This document shows positions 16,244-24,209 of a stretch of 64,000 nt of DNA, one piece after another (positions within the stretch are counted from its first letter, which is position 1; each line of letters opens with the position of its first letter). Made by a program: the position numbers and the translations under genes. The stretch lies in assembly GCF_900116865.1 (NCBI RefSeq), contig NZ_FPCD01000008.1, positions 62,001 through 126,000 of the forward strand, read 5' to 3'. Below the pieces are notes generated by a model. It made no database searches. It was not told the origin of the DNA and worked only from the letters and a program-made list of their open reading frames with translations. This DNA comes from Butyrivibrio sp. M55. GTDB taxonomy: Bacteria > Bacillota > Clostridia > Lachnospirales > Lachnospiraceae.

Positions 16244-17419
16244 ATGCTGATAAGTTTTAAGTTCAATAATTTTTGTTCTTTTAATGTTGAGAGCGAATTC
16301 AGTATGGAAGCGCCTAACAGTAAGGTAAAAACTAGATATCCGGACAATTACACTTCTTCGGATGTGGGCTACGATCTTTTGAAAACCGCAGTGATAGTAG
16401 GTGAAAATGCGGGTGGTAAGTCTAATTTTATTGGTAGTCTTAAATTTTTGAAATCGCTGATAGATTACAATTTGCAGGTTCAGTCGGTTGGTGCATTTGT
16501 TAATGTCTCCAGTTATCTTACTGATAAGAATCCTGAGCAGAGATTTGAAATATGCTTTATATCAGAACAGGGAAAATGCTACAAGTATTCCCTTGGAATT
16601 GATTCGATTGGAATTACAAGTGAAGCACTATATAAGCAGAGCAAGCGTAAAGGAGCTTTTTCTTGTCTTTTTTCTGTGGGCAGAGATAAGGATGGAAAAT
16701 ATGAGAAGAAAGAGGGGAAGGTTTCGGAACTTGATGTTGCTTTGAAAAACAGCAATAACAGTTACGGGCTTTTCATAAGCAAGCTTGCGCTACTTGGCAA
16801 TGAAGACGCGAGTGAGACAACAAGCTGGTTCAAGAATGTTTTGCTTCCGGGAGCTGTTCCTGAAGATCATGACGGAAATCCTTTTAATAAAGATGAAGAT
16901 ATCAAAGTCATGCGCGATCCGCGTTTTATAGATATTTTCCGCATGGTTGATTACAGTATTTCAGGTGTTGAAGTTGATAATGATAAACCTTACGGTAAAT
17001 CTCTTATTATCAGAAAAGATTCTGACGGAAATGAAATTCGTAGGGAACTGCAGCAGGATTCTACGGGGGTCAGGGAGTTTTTTGCATGGGCTGTTCAGAT
17101 TTTCAGAGTGGTTTATGAGAACAGGGTTGTATTTGCCGATGAGATGGACAGGGTGTTAAATCCTATACTTTCAGACCGAGTGATTGCTTTTGTTAATGGA
17201 GAAGATCACAAGGGGCAATTTATCTTTTCTACGCATAATGTGCTGCATTTGAATCTCAGGACTTATATGAAAGAACAGATCTATTTTGTTACCAAGAGTA
17301 AGGATAGTCTTACCTCCGAGTTGTATTCACTTTCAGATTTTCCTGAAGTGAGGTATGAAACTGCTAAGGTATATGAGTTTTATATGAAGGGAATATTGGG
17401 AGGTACGGCTTTTGAGTAG
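16244..17419 (+). CDS. AAA15-family ATPase, RloA-like
   Basis: 391 residues. ABC/SMC-type ATPase lacking a long coiled coil: N-terminal MLISFKFNNFCSF strand, Walker A GENAGGKSNF (53-62), and a late Walker B (VVFADEMDRVLNP) followed by a FSTHN switch. This is the OLD/RecF-like AAA15 architecture seen in RloA, AbiL and the ATPase of PARIS-type defence. The next gene, RloB-like, overlaps by 8 bp, as expected for a two-gene defence module: the ATPase would sense phage and control the TOPRIM-like partner. ATG has AAGGAG upstream. Confidence 0.85.
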   Translation: MLISFKFNNFCSFNVESEFSMEAPNSKVKTRYPDNYTSSDVGYDLLKTAVIVGENAGGKSNFIGSLKFLKSLIDYNLQVQSVGAFVNVSSYLTDKNPEQRFEICFISEQGKCYKYSLGIDSIGITSEALYKQSKRKGAFSCLFSVGRDKDGKYEKKEGKVSELDVALKNSNNSYGLFISKLALLGNEDASETTSWFKNVLLPGAVPEDHDGNPFNKDEDIKVMRDPRFIDIFRMVDYSISGVEVDNDKPYGKSLIIRKDSDGNEIRRELQQDSTGVREFFAWAVQIFRVVYENRVVFADEMDRVLNPILSDRVIAFVNGEDHKGQFIFSTHNVLHLNLRTYMKEQIYFVTKSKDSLTSELYSLSDFPEVRYETAKVYEFYMKGILGGTAFE

Positions 17420-18062
17420 AAAAGAGAGGATACTTAAGAAAAGGTATGCCATCTTTTGCGAAGGCGATACTGAGTATAATTACATTGACAAAATGCGCAA
17501 GAAACAGGGAGTAGAACTTGTTCTGAAGCCTATTAATATGCATGGCGGTGGATATTCTAATTTTTTAAAACAGATTAGAAAAGAGGCGCAGACCAATTAT
17601 CTTGCTAAGTTTATCATTGTTGATGCTGACAGGATTAAAACTATACCCGGTGAGCAGGAAAACTTCTTGAAGCTGCTGGAGTATTGTATGATTCAAAATA
17701 AGAAGGGAAGCACACCGCATTTTTTAATCGCTGATAACCCTGATTTTGAATATGTTGCTTGTTTACATGATGCGGAATATAAGGGGCAGGATACTAAGAA
17801 GTACATCACCAATGCATGGGCATTTAAGGATATTACCGCATTTAAGAGTAATGAGGATGTATATGAGTTTCTTAATGCGGGTAAGAAGTCGTACATGAAT
17901 CTTCTTGAGGCGATTAAGAAACAGGAAAAAATGATTTCCAATAGATATGAGATCAAGAAAAAGACTTTTGATATTAAAATTAAGAAGACAGACTATAATC
18001 GTGACGGGATAAATAAGAAAAATAGTAATATTGAAGAGTTTTTTGAAGTTATTGATTGGTAG
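17412..18062 (+). CDS. RloB-like TOPRIM-type protein
   Basis: 216 residues with a TOPRIM-like core: FCEGDTEYNYI holds the conserved glutamate and IIVDADRI the D-x-D, followed by a basic, lysine-rich C-terminus that suggests nucleic-acid binding. It matches the RloB family, the usual partner of RloA-like ATPases, and probably supplies nuclease activity when released by the ATPase. It starts inside the last codons of the ATPase gene (8-bp overlap), so the two are coupled in translation. The target is not known. Confidence 0.8.
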   Translation: MSRKERILKKRYAIFCEGDTEYNYIDKMRKKQGVELVLKPINMHGGGYSNFLKQIRKEAQTNYLAKFIIVDADRIKTIPGEQENFLKLLEYCMIQNKKGSTPHFLIADNPDFEYVACLHDAEYKGQDTKKYITNAWAFKDITAFKSNEDVYEFLNAGKKSYMNLLEAIKKQEKMISNRYEIKKKTFDIKIKKTDYNRDGINKKNSNIEEFFEVIDW

Positions 18063-18082
18063 AAACGTTCGTGAGCAGTGCC

Positions 18083-18118
18083 CAAATGGCCCACACCCCC
18101 CACCCCTAGGACCATTTG
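18083..18118 (-). repeat. Dispersed palindromic repeat, copy 2
   Basis: On the minus strand it reads TGGTCCTAGGGGTGGGGGG then TGTGGGCCATTT, a diverged copy of the repeat at 9526. It lies between rloB and the next gene. Confidence 0.6.
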
Positions 18119-18166
18119 AAAAGAAGCACTGAAAGCATGCAGGGTAAAGTGGAGATGATAGGAATT

Positions 18167-18814
18167 ATGGAAGATGAGCATTTTGAAATTATAGGCGGTG
18201 CTGATGGCCCTACATCTATATTTATTTGTGATAAGTCTAAGAAACAGACACTACCGCAGAGATTAATGTCTTTTTTATATAGGATAAAAAGGTGGTTTAT
18301 TGAAAAAAGTATTAGACCCGGTGTGCATAGCTTAGATGAAGTTGAGGAATATATTAAAAGCAGATATGGTTTTGTGGAAGTAGATCGAACTGAGTTCGAG
18401 TTTGAATATGAGGAAACACGTACGGCATTTCTTTTTAAGTATAGATCTGATCTGGCTCAAGGGCGGGATATTGATTTGGATTTTGATATAACAGATGATG
18501 CAGAAGAAATGCTTATTCGATTGAATGAGAAGATAAAAAAGGAAAAAGAGATTGCTGATTCAATTCCGCGGGATGTTTTTGATATAGATTTCCATAAGTA
18601 TGTAAAAAAAGGGAAAGATAATGATGATTCTATGCATATTATAATTGAGAAGAATTATGATTATCTTGCTGCAGGAGCACAGGGAAGCAAGAAATTTATG
18701 AAGATGTTTAGTAGTGTTTACAAGGATATATATAAATACTATGGCGTGTCAGAAGAGGACATTCAGAATAAGACTGAGCGATATAAAGACCTGGTTATCG
18801 AATTGAGTAGGTGA
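18167..18814 (+). CDS. Hypothetical protein with GGADGPTSIF motif
   Basis: About 215 residues. The N-terminus carries IIGGADGPTSIFI (residues 7-19), a signature otherwise known from the membrane beta subunit of sodium-pumping decarboxylases (OadB/GcdB). There is no row of membrane helices here, so this is not a pump subunit. The rest is charged and soluble (FEFEYEETRTAFLF; DIDLDFDITDDAEEM). I chose ATG 18167 because earlier in-frame starts (from TTG 18116) lie in or next to the repeat and lack a good ribosome site. Function unknown. Confidence 0.5.
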   Translation: MEDEHFEIIGGADGPTSIFICDKSKKQTLPQRLMSFLYRIKRWFIEKSIRPGVHSLDEVEEYIKSRYGFVEVDRTEFEFEYEETRTAFLFKYRSDLAQGRDIDLDFDITDDAEEMLIRLNEKIKKEKEIADSIPRDVFDIDFHKYVKKGKDNDDSMHIIIEKNYDYLAAGAQGSKKFMKMFSSVYKDIYKYYGVSEEDIQNKTERYKDLVIELSR

Positions 18815-18837
18815 ATATTTAAGGTAAGAGGCTCCCA

Positions 18838-19224
18838 ATGATTAAAAACATAATATTTGACGCATGCGGCACACTAATTTCAACAGGCACCGGTTCTGTT
18901 GATGCGACCAAAGCAATCTTCAGTAAATACGATCTTGCAGAAGATGCGGATGAAATCTATAAGAAATGGAAAAAGATACATAAGGAAAATATCTTTTCAC
19001 TTGAAGAATTTATAACAGAGGAAGAGATATTCGTTAAAGACCTTGAAAAGTTGTTTGATCTGTACGGCATAACAGATAATCCGAAAACTGAGATAAAACC
19101 AATGCTTGATTCACTTGTTGATAGAAAGCTCTTTGAGGAAACGGAGAGTGTTATCAATAAATTCAGCGAGGACTACAATACTGTACCAGAAGGAGAAGCT
19201 GGACAAAGAGAAGATTCGCAATGA
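18838..19224 (+). pseudogene. Truncated HAD hydrolase (copy 1 of a duplication)
   Basis: The first about 115 codons are nearly identical to the intact HAD gene at 19907: motif I FDACGTLIS, then the helical cap domain. After position 19180 the match stops and 14 unrelated or rearranged bases lead into the downstream gene of the same duplicated unit. The product would lack HAD motifs II to IV and end in an unrelated tail (PEGEAGQREDSQ). It cannot be an active phosphatase. It should be read as a deletion derivative. Confidence 0.8.
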
Positions 19225-19486
19225 AAAGCTATATCGTGTTGGATATATATCAAGTATCGACAAATATGTTATGGCATGCGTTGTTACGTGGGTTGCATGG
19301 TATGACGAGTATTTTGAAATAACTAAAGAGGAGTACAATTTATTTGGAACAGAGAGATTAGATGAGATTGCTAATGAGCTGCGCAATCAAGGAAGCGGCT
19401 CGTCTCGTTTTCTTTTCTCTGATAAGAATGAAGAAAATACAAAAGAACAGCAAAAACTAAGAGATAAAGTGATTTCAGAATCATAA
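19195..19486 (+). pseudogene. Start-less copy of 20597 gene (copy 1)
   Basis: From GAAGCTGG at 19195 the sequence matches the gene at 20597 almost throughout (YRVGYI, VVTWVAWYDEYFEITKEEYN, RFLFSDKNEENTKEQQKLRD). The ATG present in copy 2 has been lost in the deletion that joined it to the HAD fragment, and the reading frame differs from the HAD frame. An open frame from 19106 includes it but starts in out-of-frame HAD sequence. Probably not translated. Confidence 0.7.
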
Positions 19487-19517
19487 ACCGGATGTACTTA
19501 ACAGGAGTGGACTTACA

Positions 19518-19835
19518 ATGGCAGTGGTAATACACAATAAACTTGTCAGGGATAAGATTCCTGAGATTATAAAGAATGACGGCAGAAGATGCGAGACAGA
19601 GATCTTATCGGATGATGAATATTTGGCAATGCTTGATTCGAAATTGGACGAGGAGCTAAATGAGTATCACAAAGATCAGAACATAGAAGAACTTGCGGAT
19701 TTAATGGAAGTAATCTACGCCGTTGCCGAAGCAAGAGGCTATACGCTTGAACAATTGGAATCTGTGCGAAAAGAGAAGGCGGAAAAAAGAGGAACGTTTA
19801 AGGAAAAGATTTTTCTAAAAACTGTTTGTGAGTAG
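19518..19835 (+). CDS. MazG-like / phosphoribosyl-ATP pyrophosphohydrolase-like protein
   Basis: 105 residues. Starts HNKLVRDKIPEII, the typical opening of a short house-cleaning family, with the acidic metal-binding set LDEELNEYHKD and EELADLMEVIYAVAEARG. Family members hydrolyse nucleoside triphosphates or related pyrophosphates. It sits between the two copies of the duplicated HAD unit, so it may be part of the repeated unit in which the second copy was lost. ATG follows AGGAGTGG. Confidence 0.8.
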   Translation: MAVVIHNKLVRDKIPEIIKNDGRRCETEILSDDEYLAMLDSKLDEELNEYHKDQNIEELADLMEVIYAVAEARGYTLEQLESVRKEKAEKRGTFKEKIFLKTVCE

Positions 19836-19840
19836 CGTTA

Positions 19841-19871
19841 GAATGGTCCACACCTCCGACTATCGGGACTG
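19841..19871 (-). repeat. Dispersed palindromic repeat, copy 3 (degenerate)
   Basis: AATGGTCCACACCTCCGACT then ATCGGGACTG; on the minus strand this is a worn copy of the repeat at 9526. Confidence 0.4.
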
Positions 19872-19906
19872 TTATTAGAATTGTTAGAGATATTTAAAGG
19901 ACACCA

Positions 19907-20578
19907 ATGATCAAAAACATAATATTTGACGTATATGGCACACTAATTTCAACTGGCACAGGTTCTGTTGATGCGACAAAAGCAATCTTCAGTAAATACA
20001 ATATTGTAGAAGATGCGGATGAAATTTATAAGAAATGGAAAAAGATACATAAAGAAAATATCTTTTCTCTTGAAGAATTTATAACGGAGGAAGAGATATT
20101 CATTAAAGACCTTGAAAAGTTGTTTGATCTGTACGGCATAACAGATAATCCGAGAACTGCTATAAAACCTATGCTTGATTCACTTGTTGATAGAAAACTC
20201 TTTGAGGAAACGGAGAGTGTTATCAATAAATTGAGTGAGGACTACAATATTGCTATAGGTTCAACGACGGACACAAATCCTTTGATGCATAATATAGAAG
20301 GTACGTCACTGCAACGCATAAATCCGATATTTACTTCTGAGATGCTAAGGGTCTATAAACCAAACGCTAGATTTTATTTGGAGATTCTGAATAGAACAAA
20401 GTGGAAAGCGGAAGAATGTCTTTTTGTAGGGGACTCATTGGATGATGATGTGATCGGACCTATGAAAGTAGGGATGAAGCCGATACTCATCGACAGAAAA
20501 AAGCGATATGTTTCAATACCAGAAGGGGTAAGGAAGATTAAATCGCTTACAGAATTGTGTGTTAGTCTAAAGGATTGA
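19907..20578 (+). CDS. HAD-family hydrolase (intact copy 2)
   Basis: 223 residues with all HAD motifs: I FDVYGTLIS (nucleophile Asp), II in AIGSTTDTN, III around the lysine region YKPNARFY, and IV VGDSLDDDVIGP. The cap is helical (subfamily I). It is a phosphatase-type hydrolase, substrate unknown. Residues 1-115 are nearly identical to the truncated copy at 18838. The next gene follows 18 bp later, and this pair is the duplicated unit. Confidence 0.9.
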   Translation: MIKNIIFDVYGTLISTGTGSVDATKAIFSKYNIVEDADEIYKKWKKIHKENIFSLEEFITEEEIFIKDLEKLFDLYGITDNPRTAIKPMLDSLVDRKLFEETESVINKLSEDYNIAIGSTTDTNPLMHNIEGTSLQRINPIFTSEMLRVYKPNARFYLEILNRTKWKAEECLFVGDSLDDDVIGPMKVGMKPILIDRKKRYVSIPEGVRKIKSLTELCVSLKD

Positions 20579-20596
20579 TAATAAAAAGAGGCCACT

Positions 20597-20893
20597 ATGA
20601 AGCTGGAAAACGAAAAGGTTCGCAATGAAAAGCTATATCGTGTCGGATATATACCGAGTATCGGAAAATATATTATAGCATGCGTTGTTACGTGGGTTGC
20701 ATGGTATGACAAGTATTTTGAAATAACCGAAGAGGAGTACAATTCATTTGGAGCAGAGAGTTTAGATGAACTTGCTAATGAGCTACGAAATCAAGGTAGT
20801 GACTCATCTCGTTTTCTTTTCTCTGATAAGAATGAAGAAAATACAAAAGAACAGCAGAAACTAAGAGATAAATTGATTGCCGATATGAAATAG
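20597..20893 (+). CDS. Small conserved protein next to HAD gene (98 aa)
   Basis: Contains LYRVGYIPSIGKYIIACVVT then WVAWYDKYFEITEEEY, an aromatic-rich core, and an acidic tail. I do not know the family, but its presence twice beside HAD-type sequences in this window suggests the pair functions together. There is no signal peptide; one hydrophobic stretch (IIACVVTWVAW) is too short to be a sure membrane helix. ATG follows AGAGG. Confidence 0.6.
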   Translation: MKLENEKVRNEKLYRVGYIPSIGKYIIACVVTWVAWYDKYFEITEEEYNSFGAESLDELANELRNQGSDSSRFLFSDKNEENTKEQQKLRDKLIADMK

Positions 20894-21021
20894 TTAGCAA
20901 AATTATCAAATATGACTTTCATTTATCGATATGGTAGAATTTTACTAGGCTTATAAATTGTAGATGCAAGAATTATACATAAAAAATTTCTTCATTATAT
21001 TTTGAGTGTAAAGGAAAATAT

Positions 21022-21240
21022 ATGAGCGAATTAAAAAAGAAAATAAACTATACAGTAGTTTGTGTGAATGAATTTGCTGACAAATTTAATATAGACTCTA
21101 AAGATGCTTTTACATATCTGTATGATTACAAAGGGATTGAGTTTATTAAAGAGAACTATGATATAGAGCATACGCTCAGTATTGATGATGCGGTAGATGA
21201 TTTGATACTTATATGTAGGAATAACGGGGGAAATTACTGA
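21022..21240 (+). CDS. DUF3791 family protein
   Basis: 72 residues with the family pattern FAYLYDYKG-type (FTYLYDYKGIEFIKENYDI, then EHTLSIDDAVDDLI). First of three tightly packed genes; its stop overlaps the DUF3990 start by one base. In related genomes DUF3791 genes accompany DUF3990 genes, and an antitoxin or chaperone-like role is suspected. This is family context, not shown here. Confidence 0.75.
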   Translation: MSELKKKINYTVVCVNEFADKFNIDSKDAFTYLYDYKGIEFIKENYDIEHTLSIDDAVDDLILICRNNGGNY

Positions 21241-21743
21241 TGATTTTATATCATGGGAGTAATACTGAAATCAAAGAAATCAATCTTGCAATGTGTCGAC
21301 CATATAAGGATTTCGGTCAGGGATTCTATCTTACTGTTATGAAGGAACAGGCAGAAAAAATGGCAATCAGGGTTGCAAGAATTTATGGCGGTGCCCCTGT
21401 TTTGAATGTTTACAATATTGATGACGATTTTATGGGAACAGACAGTTTAAACATAAAGGATTTTGGTACAGAGACTTCGGAGGAATGGGCCAGATTTGTG
21501 AGGAATAATCGCAGTAAGACATATACGGATTTTGCCAATGTAGAATGTAATTTAGACAATAAGTATGATATTGTTATTGGTCCTATAGCAGATGATGATA
21601 TGGCATTGCTATTTCGTCAGTATGAAAATGGAGTAATTTCTTTTGAAAATATGCTGACCGGAATGATATATAAGAAGACAACTAATCAATATTCTTTTCA
21701 TACGCAGCGAGCTATTAGCTTGTTGAGAAAGGTAGGCGTTTGA
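21240..21743 (+). CDS. DUF3990 family protein, ADP-ribosyltransferase-like
   Basis: 167 residues. The opening LYHGSNTEIKEINL, the central DFGQGFYLTVMKEQAEKMA and the later FHTQRAI are the family landmarks. The H-G-S start and the GFYLT segment recall the H-Y-E-type NAD-binding fold of ADP-ribosyltransferases. Predicted to be a toxin-like effector. It overlaps the DUF3791 gene by 1 bp and is followed 3 bp later by a third small gene, so all three are one operon. Confidence 0.75.
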   Translation: MILYHGSNTEIKEINLAMCRPYKDFGQGFYLTVMKEQAEKMAIRVARIYGGAPVLNVYNIDDDFMGTDSLNIKDFGTETSEEWARFVRNNRSKTYTDFANVECNLDNKYDIVIGPIADDDMALLFRQYENGVISFENMLTGMIYKKTTNQYSFHTQRAISLLRKVGV

Positions 21744-21746
21744 TAT

Positions 21747-21977
21747 ATGGGAAAAGAGCAGCAGATGATTGAATATATGGTTCAGGATCTTGTGGAGATG
21801 CTTACTGAAGCACAGAATATCGAATATGATAAAGCTATGCGCATACTTTATGACTCGGAAGTATATGAAAAATTATTGGATATAGAAACTGGATTATATA
21901 GAGAAAGCCCTTCCTATGTCTATGGATTATTGCAGGACGAGCTGAATTTTGGGCATATAGTTCAAGCAGAGGTATGA
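21747..21977 (+). CDS. Small acidic protein of DUF3990 module (76 aa)
   Basis: Starts MGKEQQMIEYMVQDLVEMLT and ends LYRESPSYVYGLLQDEL. Acidic, helical and soluble. Such short proteins commonly close DUF3791-DUF3990 operons and may be the antitoxin. I do not have a secure family name. It starts 3 bp after the DUF3990 stop. Confidence 0.6.
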   Translation: MGKEQQMIEYMVQDLVEMLTEAQNIEYDKAMRILYDSEVYEKLLDIETGLYRESPSYVYGLLQDELNFGHIVQAEV

Positions 21978-22003
21978 CCATTTGAATTTAGAAAAAAATA
22001 TGC

Positions 22004-22032
22004 TTGACAACCCATATATGTGAGTGTAAAAT
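22004..22032 (+). promoter_or_regulatory. Consensus promoter of nitrogen operon
   Basis: TTGACA (22004-22009), exactly 17 bp, TAAAAT (22027-22032). It is the best sigma-A-type promoter in the window. Transcription would start near 22039, about 290 bp before the amt start codon. Confidence 0.75.
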
Positions 22033-22043
22033 CATAAAACATA

Positions 22044-22090
22044 AAGACAAGGGCGTCTTAGAGAATAACTCTAAGGCGCTTTTTCTGTTT
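22044..22090 (+). terminator. Leader attenuator with overlapping hairpins
   Basis: A terminator stem GCGTCTTAGAG (22053-22063) / CTCTAAGGCGC (22069-22079) is followed by T-runs. Overlapping its left arm is a smaller hairpin AAGAC-AAGGGC-GTCTT (22044-22059), whose six-base loop has A at position 1 and G at position 4. That pattern is known for targets of ANTAR antiterminator proteins on nitrogen genes. The two folds exclude each other. I do not see the second hairpin normally required. Confidence 0.6.
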
Positions 22091-22218
22091 TTTGGGCTGT
22101 GACTGTGTGTTTATGCCCATGGATGCAATGGAGATAATATTTCCGGAGTATTATACTTTCTATTGTATACAAGTATTCAAGAATTAATGAATATTGAAAA
22201 ATAAATATAAATTCTGAT

Positions 22219-22316
22219 GCAATGGGGCATCAACCACTTATCGGGAAGATATGTGGTTGTTGCCCCATTGCTTTGCTCAAAAGAGAAGCTCATAAGAGGA
22301 TTCGGATTGAGCAAAG
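22219..22316 (+). promoter_or_regulatory. Structured 5' leader of amt (two long hairpins)
   Basis: Hairpin 1: 19-bp arms 22219-22237 and 22253-22271 with one mismatch. Hairpin 2: CTTTGCTCAA (22271-22280) / TTGAGCAAAG (22307-22316). Hairpin 2 ends at the amt ribosome site (GGGAGAGGAG), so it may affect translation. No run of T follows, so neither looks like a terminator. Confidence 0.6.
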
Positions 22317-22332
22317 GGAGAGGAGAAATTGT

Positions 22333-24102
22333 ATGAGTGAAGAAATCTTAAGTGCAATAGATAGTAGTGTCTTCGGTGTCTGGTTCCTCATTGGAGCAGC
22401 ATTAGTATTCTGGATGCAGGCCGGATTTGCAATGTGCGAGGCCGGTTTTACAAGAGCCAAGAATACCGGAAACATCATAATGAAGAACCTTATGGACTTT
22501 TGTATAGGAACCGTAGTTTTCATCTTAATCGGATTTGGACTTTTCCTCGGTGAGGATATGGTCGGAATCATCGGAAAACCCGGATTTGATATTTTTACAA
22601 ACTATGCAAACTTTGATTGGTCCAACTTTGTATTTAACCTTGTTTTCTGTGCTACAACAGCAACAATCGTTTCAGGATCGATGGCTGAGAGAACTAAGTT
22701 CTTATCATATTGTGTGTACTCGGCAGTCATTTCAGCAGTTATCTATCCTATTGAAGCACACTGGACATGGGGCGGCGGCTTCCTTTCACAGATGGGCTTC
22801 CACGATTTCGCAGGTTCCAACTGCATTCACATGGTAGGTGGTATTTCAGCACTTATCGGTGCAGCAATCCTTGGGCCCCGAATCGGTAAGTTTGAAAAAG
22901 ACAAGAGCGGAAAAGTTACAAAAGTAAATGCTTTCCCCGGTCACAACCTTGTAGCTGCATCACTTGGTGTATTCATCCTCTGGCTTGGATGGTACGGATT
23001 CAACGGAGCAGCTTGTACTTCAATCGATCAGCTCGGATCGGTATTTGTAACAACAACAATCGCACCTGCACTTGCAACAGTAACATGTATGATCTTCACA
23101 TGGGTAAAATATGGCAAGCCTGATGTTTCAATGTGTCTCAACGCATCACTTGCAGGTCTTGTAGCTATCACAGCTCCTTGTGATGTAACAGATGCATTTG
23201 GTTCAATCATCATCGGAATCGTAGCAGGACTCCTTGTTTGCTTCGGTGTTTGGTTCCTTGATTATAAGCTTCACGTAGACGATCCCGTAGGAGCAGTTGC
23301 AGTACATTGCTTAAACGGTATCTGGGGAACAATTGCTGTAGGTCTTTTTGCAACAAATACAGCACCCGGTTATTCAATCGCCGATTCAGCAGGAAATGAG
23401 CTTGTAGGTCTTTTCTACGGCGGCGGATTCAAGCTCCTTGGATTACAGCTTTTCGGTATGTTCTGCACAGCAGCTTGGACAGCAGTAACTATTACAATTA
23501 CATTCCTTGCTATCAAGAAGATTATGGGACTCAGAGTTACAGAGGAAGAGGAAATTCTCGGACTTGACTCTACAGAGCATGGACTTGCATCAGCATATTC
23601 AGGATTTGCGATCATGGATGTTTCAAACACCTTGAATATGTCAATTAACGAAAATACAGACCTCGGAGTAAATTCTTACGAAGAGGCTTCAGAAATACAG
23701 AAGAATGCTTCAGTGCCTGTTGTTACGGCACCTGTACATACAGAATCAGGAATTCATAAAGTTGTTATTATCGCTAAGTTGTCCCGCTACGACAAACTGA
23801 GACGTGCGATGAACGAACTCGGCGTAACCGGGATGACTGTTACTCAAGTCATGGGTTGCGGCATCCAGAAAGGCTCAGGCGATATGTATCGTGGAGTTGA
23901 GATGGACGCAACCCTCCTTCCTAAGATTAAGTTGGAAGTGGTTATCAGCAAGATTCCTGTACAGGATGTAATTGAAGCAGCTAAAAAGACTCTTTATACC
24001 GGCCACATCGGAGATGGAAAGATCTTCGTTTACAGCCTTGAAAACGTCGTAAAGATTCGTACCGGCGAAGAAGGAGCCGCAGCGCTCGCCGACGTTGAGT
24101 AA
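22333..24102 (+). CDS. amt: Ammonium transporter fused to a PII domain
   Basis: 589 residues. The first about 420 form an Amt channel: GFAMCEAGFTRAKNTGNI, the twin histidines in FPGHNLVAASLG and AVAVHCLNGIWG, and about 11 membrane helices. The last about 115 are a GlnK-type PII regulator: HKVVIIAKLSRYDKLRRAMN, T-loop MYRGVEMDATLLPK, and KIFVYSLENVVKIRTGE. In separate systems GlnK plugs the channel; here both are one chain. The T-loop tyrosine normally uridylylated (Tyr51) is Met. ATG 22333 has GGGAGAGGAG upstream; a start at 22222 would lie in the hairpin leader. First gene of the nitrogen operon. Confidence 0.92.
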   Translation: MSEEILSAIDSSVFGVWFLIGAALVFWMQAGFAMCEAGFTRAKNTGNIIMKNLMDFCIGTVVFILIGFGLFLGEDMVGIIGKPGFDIFTNYANFDWSNFVFNLVFCATTATIVSGSMAERTKFLSYCVYSAVISAVIYPIEAHWTWGGGFLSQMGFHDFAGSNCIHMVGGISALIGAAILGPRIGKFEKDKSGKVTKVNAFPGHNLVAASLGVFILWLGWYGFNGAACTSIDQLGSVFVTTTIAPALATVTCMIFTWVKYGKPDVSMCLNASLAGLVAITAPCDVTDAFGSIIIGIVAGLLVCFGVWFLDYKLHVDDPVGAVAVHCLNGIWGTIAVGLFATNTAPGYSIADSAGNELVGLFYGGGFKLLGLQLFGMFCTAAWTAVTITITFLAIKKIMGLRVTEEEEILGLDSTEHGLASAYSGFAIMDVSNTLNMSINENTDLGVNSYEEASEIQKNASVPVVTAPVHTESGIHKVVIIAKLSRYDKLRRAMNELGVTGMTVTQVMGCGIQKGSGDMYRGVEMDATLLPKIKLEVVISKIPVQDVIEAAKKTLYTGHIGDGKIFVYSLENVVKIRTGEEGAAALADVE

Positions 24103-24125
24103 ATAAAAGTAAATAGCGTGTTTGT

Positions 24126-24164
24126 GCAGTAGCAGTTAGGGTAGTATATTGCCGCTAAATGCTA
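24126..24164 (+). promoter_or_regulatory. Intercistronic hairpin before asnB
   Basis: TGCAGTAGCA pairs perfectly with TGCTACTGCA around a 19-base loop. No T-run follows, so it is more likely an RNA processing or stability element than a terminator. Confidence 0.45.
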
Positions 24165-24209
24165 CTGCATAAGGCGTTTAAATAATTACACCGGGAGGAA
24201 GGATAAAGT

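Noticed and set aside
19106..19194. Start codon for the copy-1 98-aa gene
   Set aside because: This part is out-of-frame HAD sequence joined by the deletion, so it is not a natural N-terminus.
22222..22332. Longer N-terminus for the ammonium transporter
   Set aside because: It would translate the two leader hairpins; the ATG at 22333 has a strong ribosome site and the normal Amt start.
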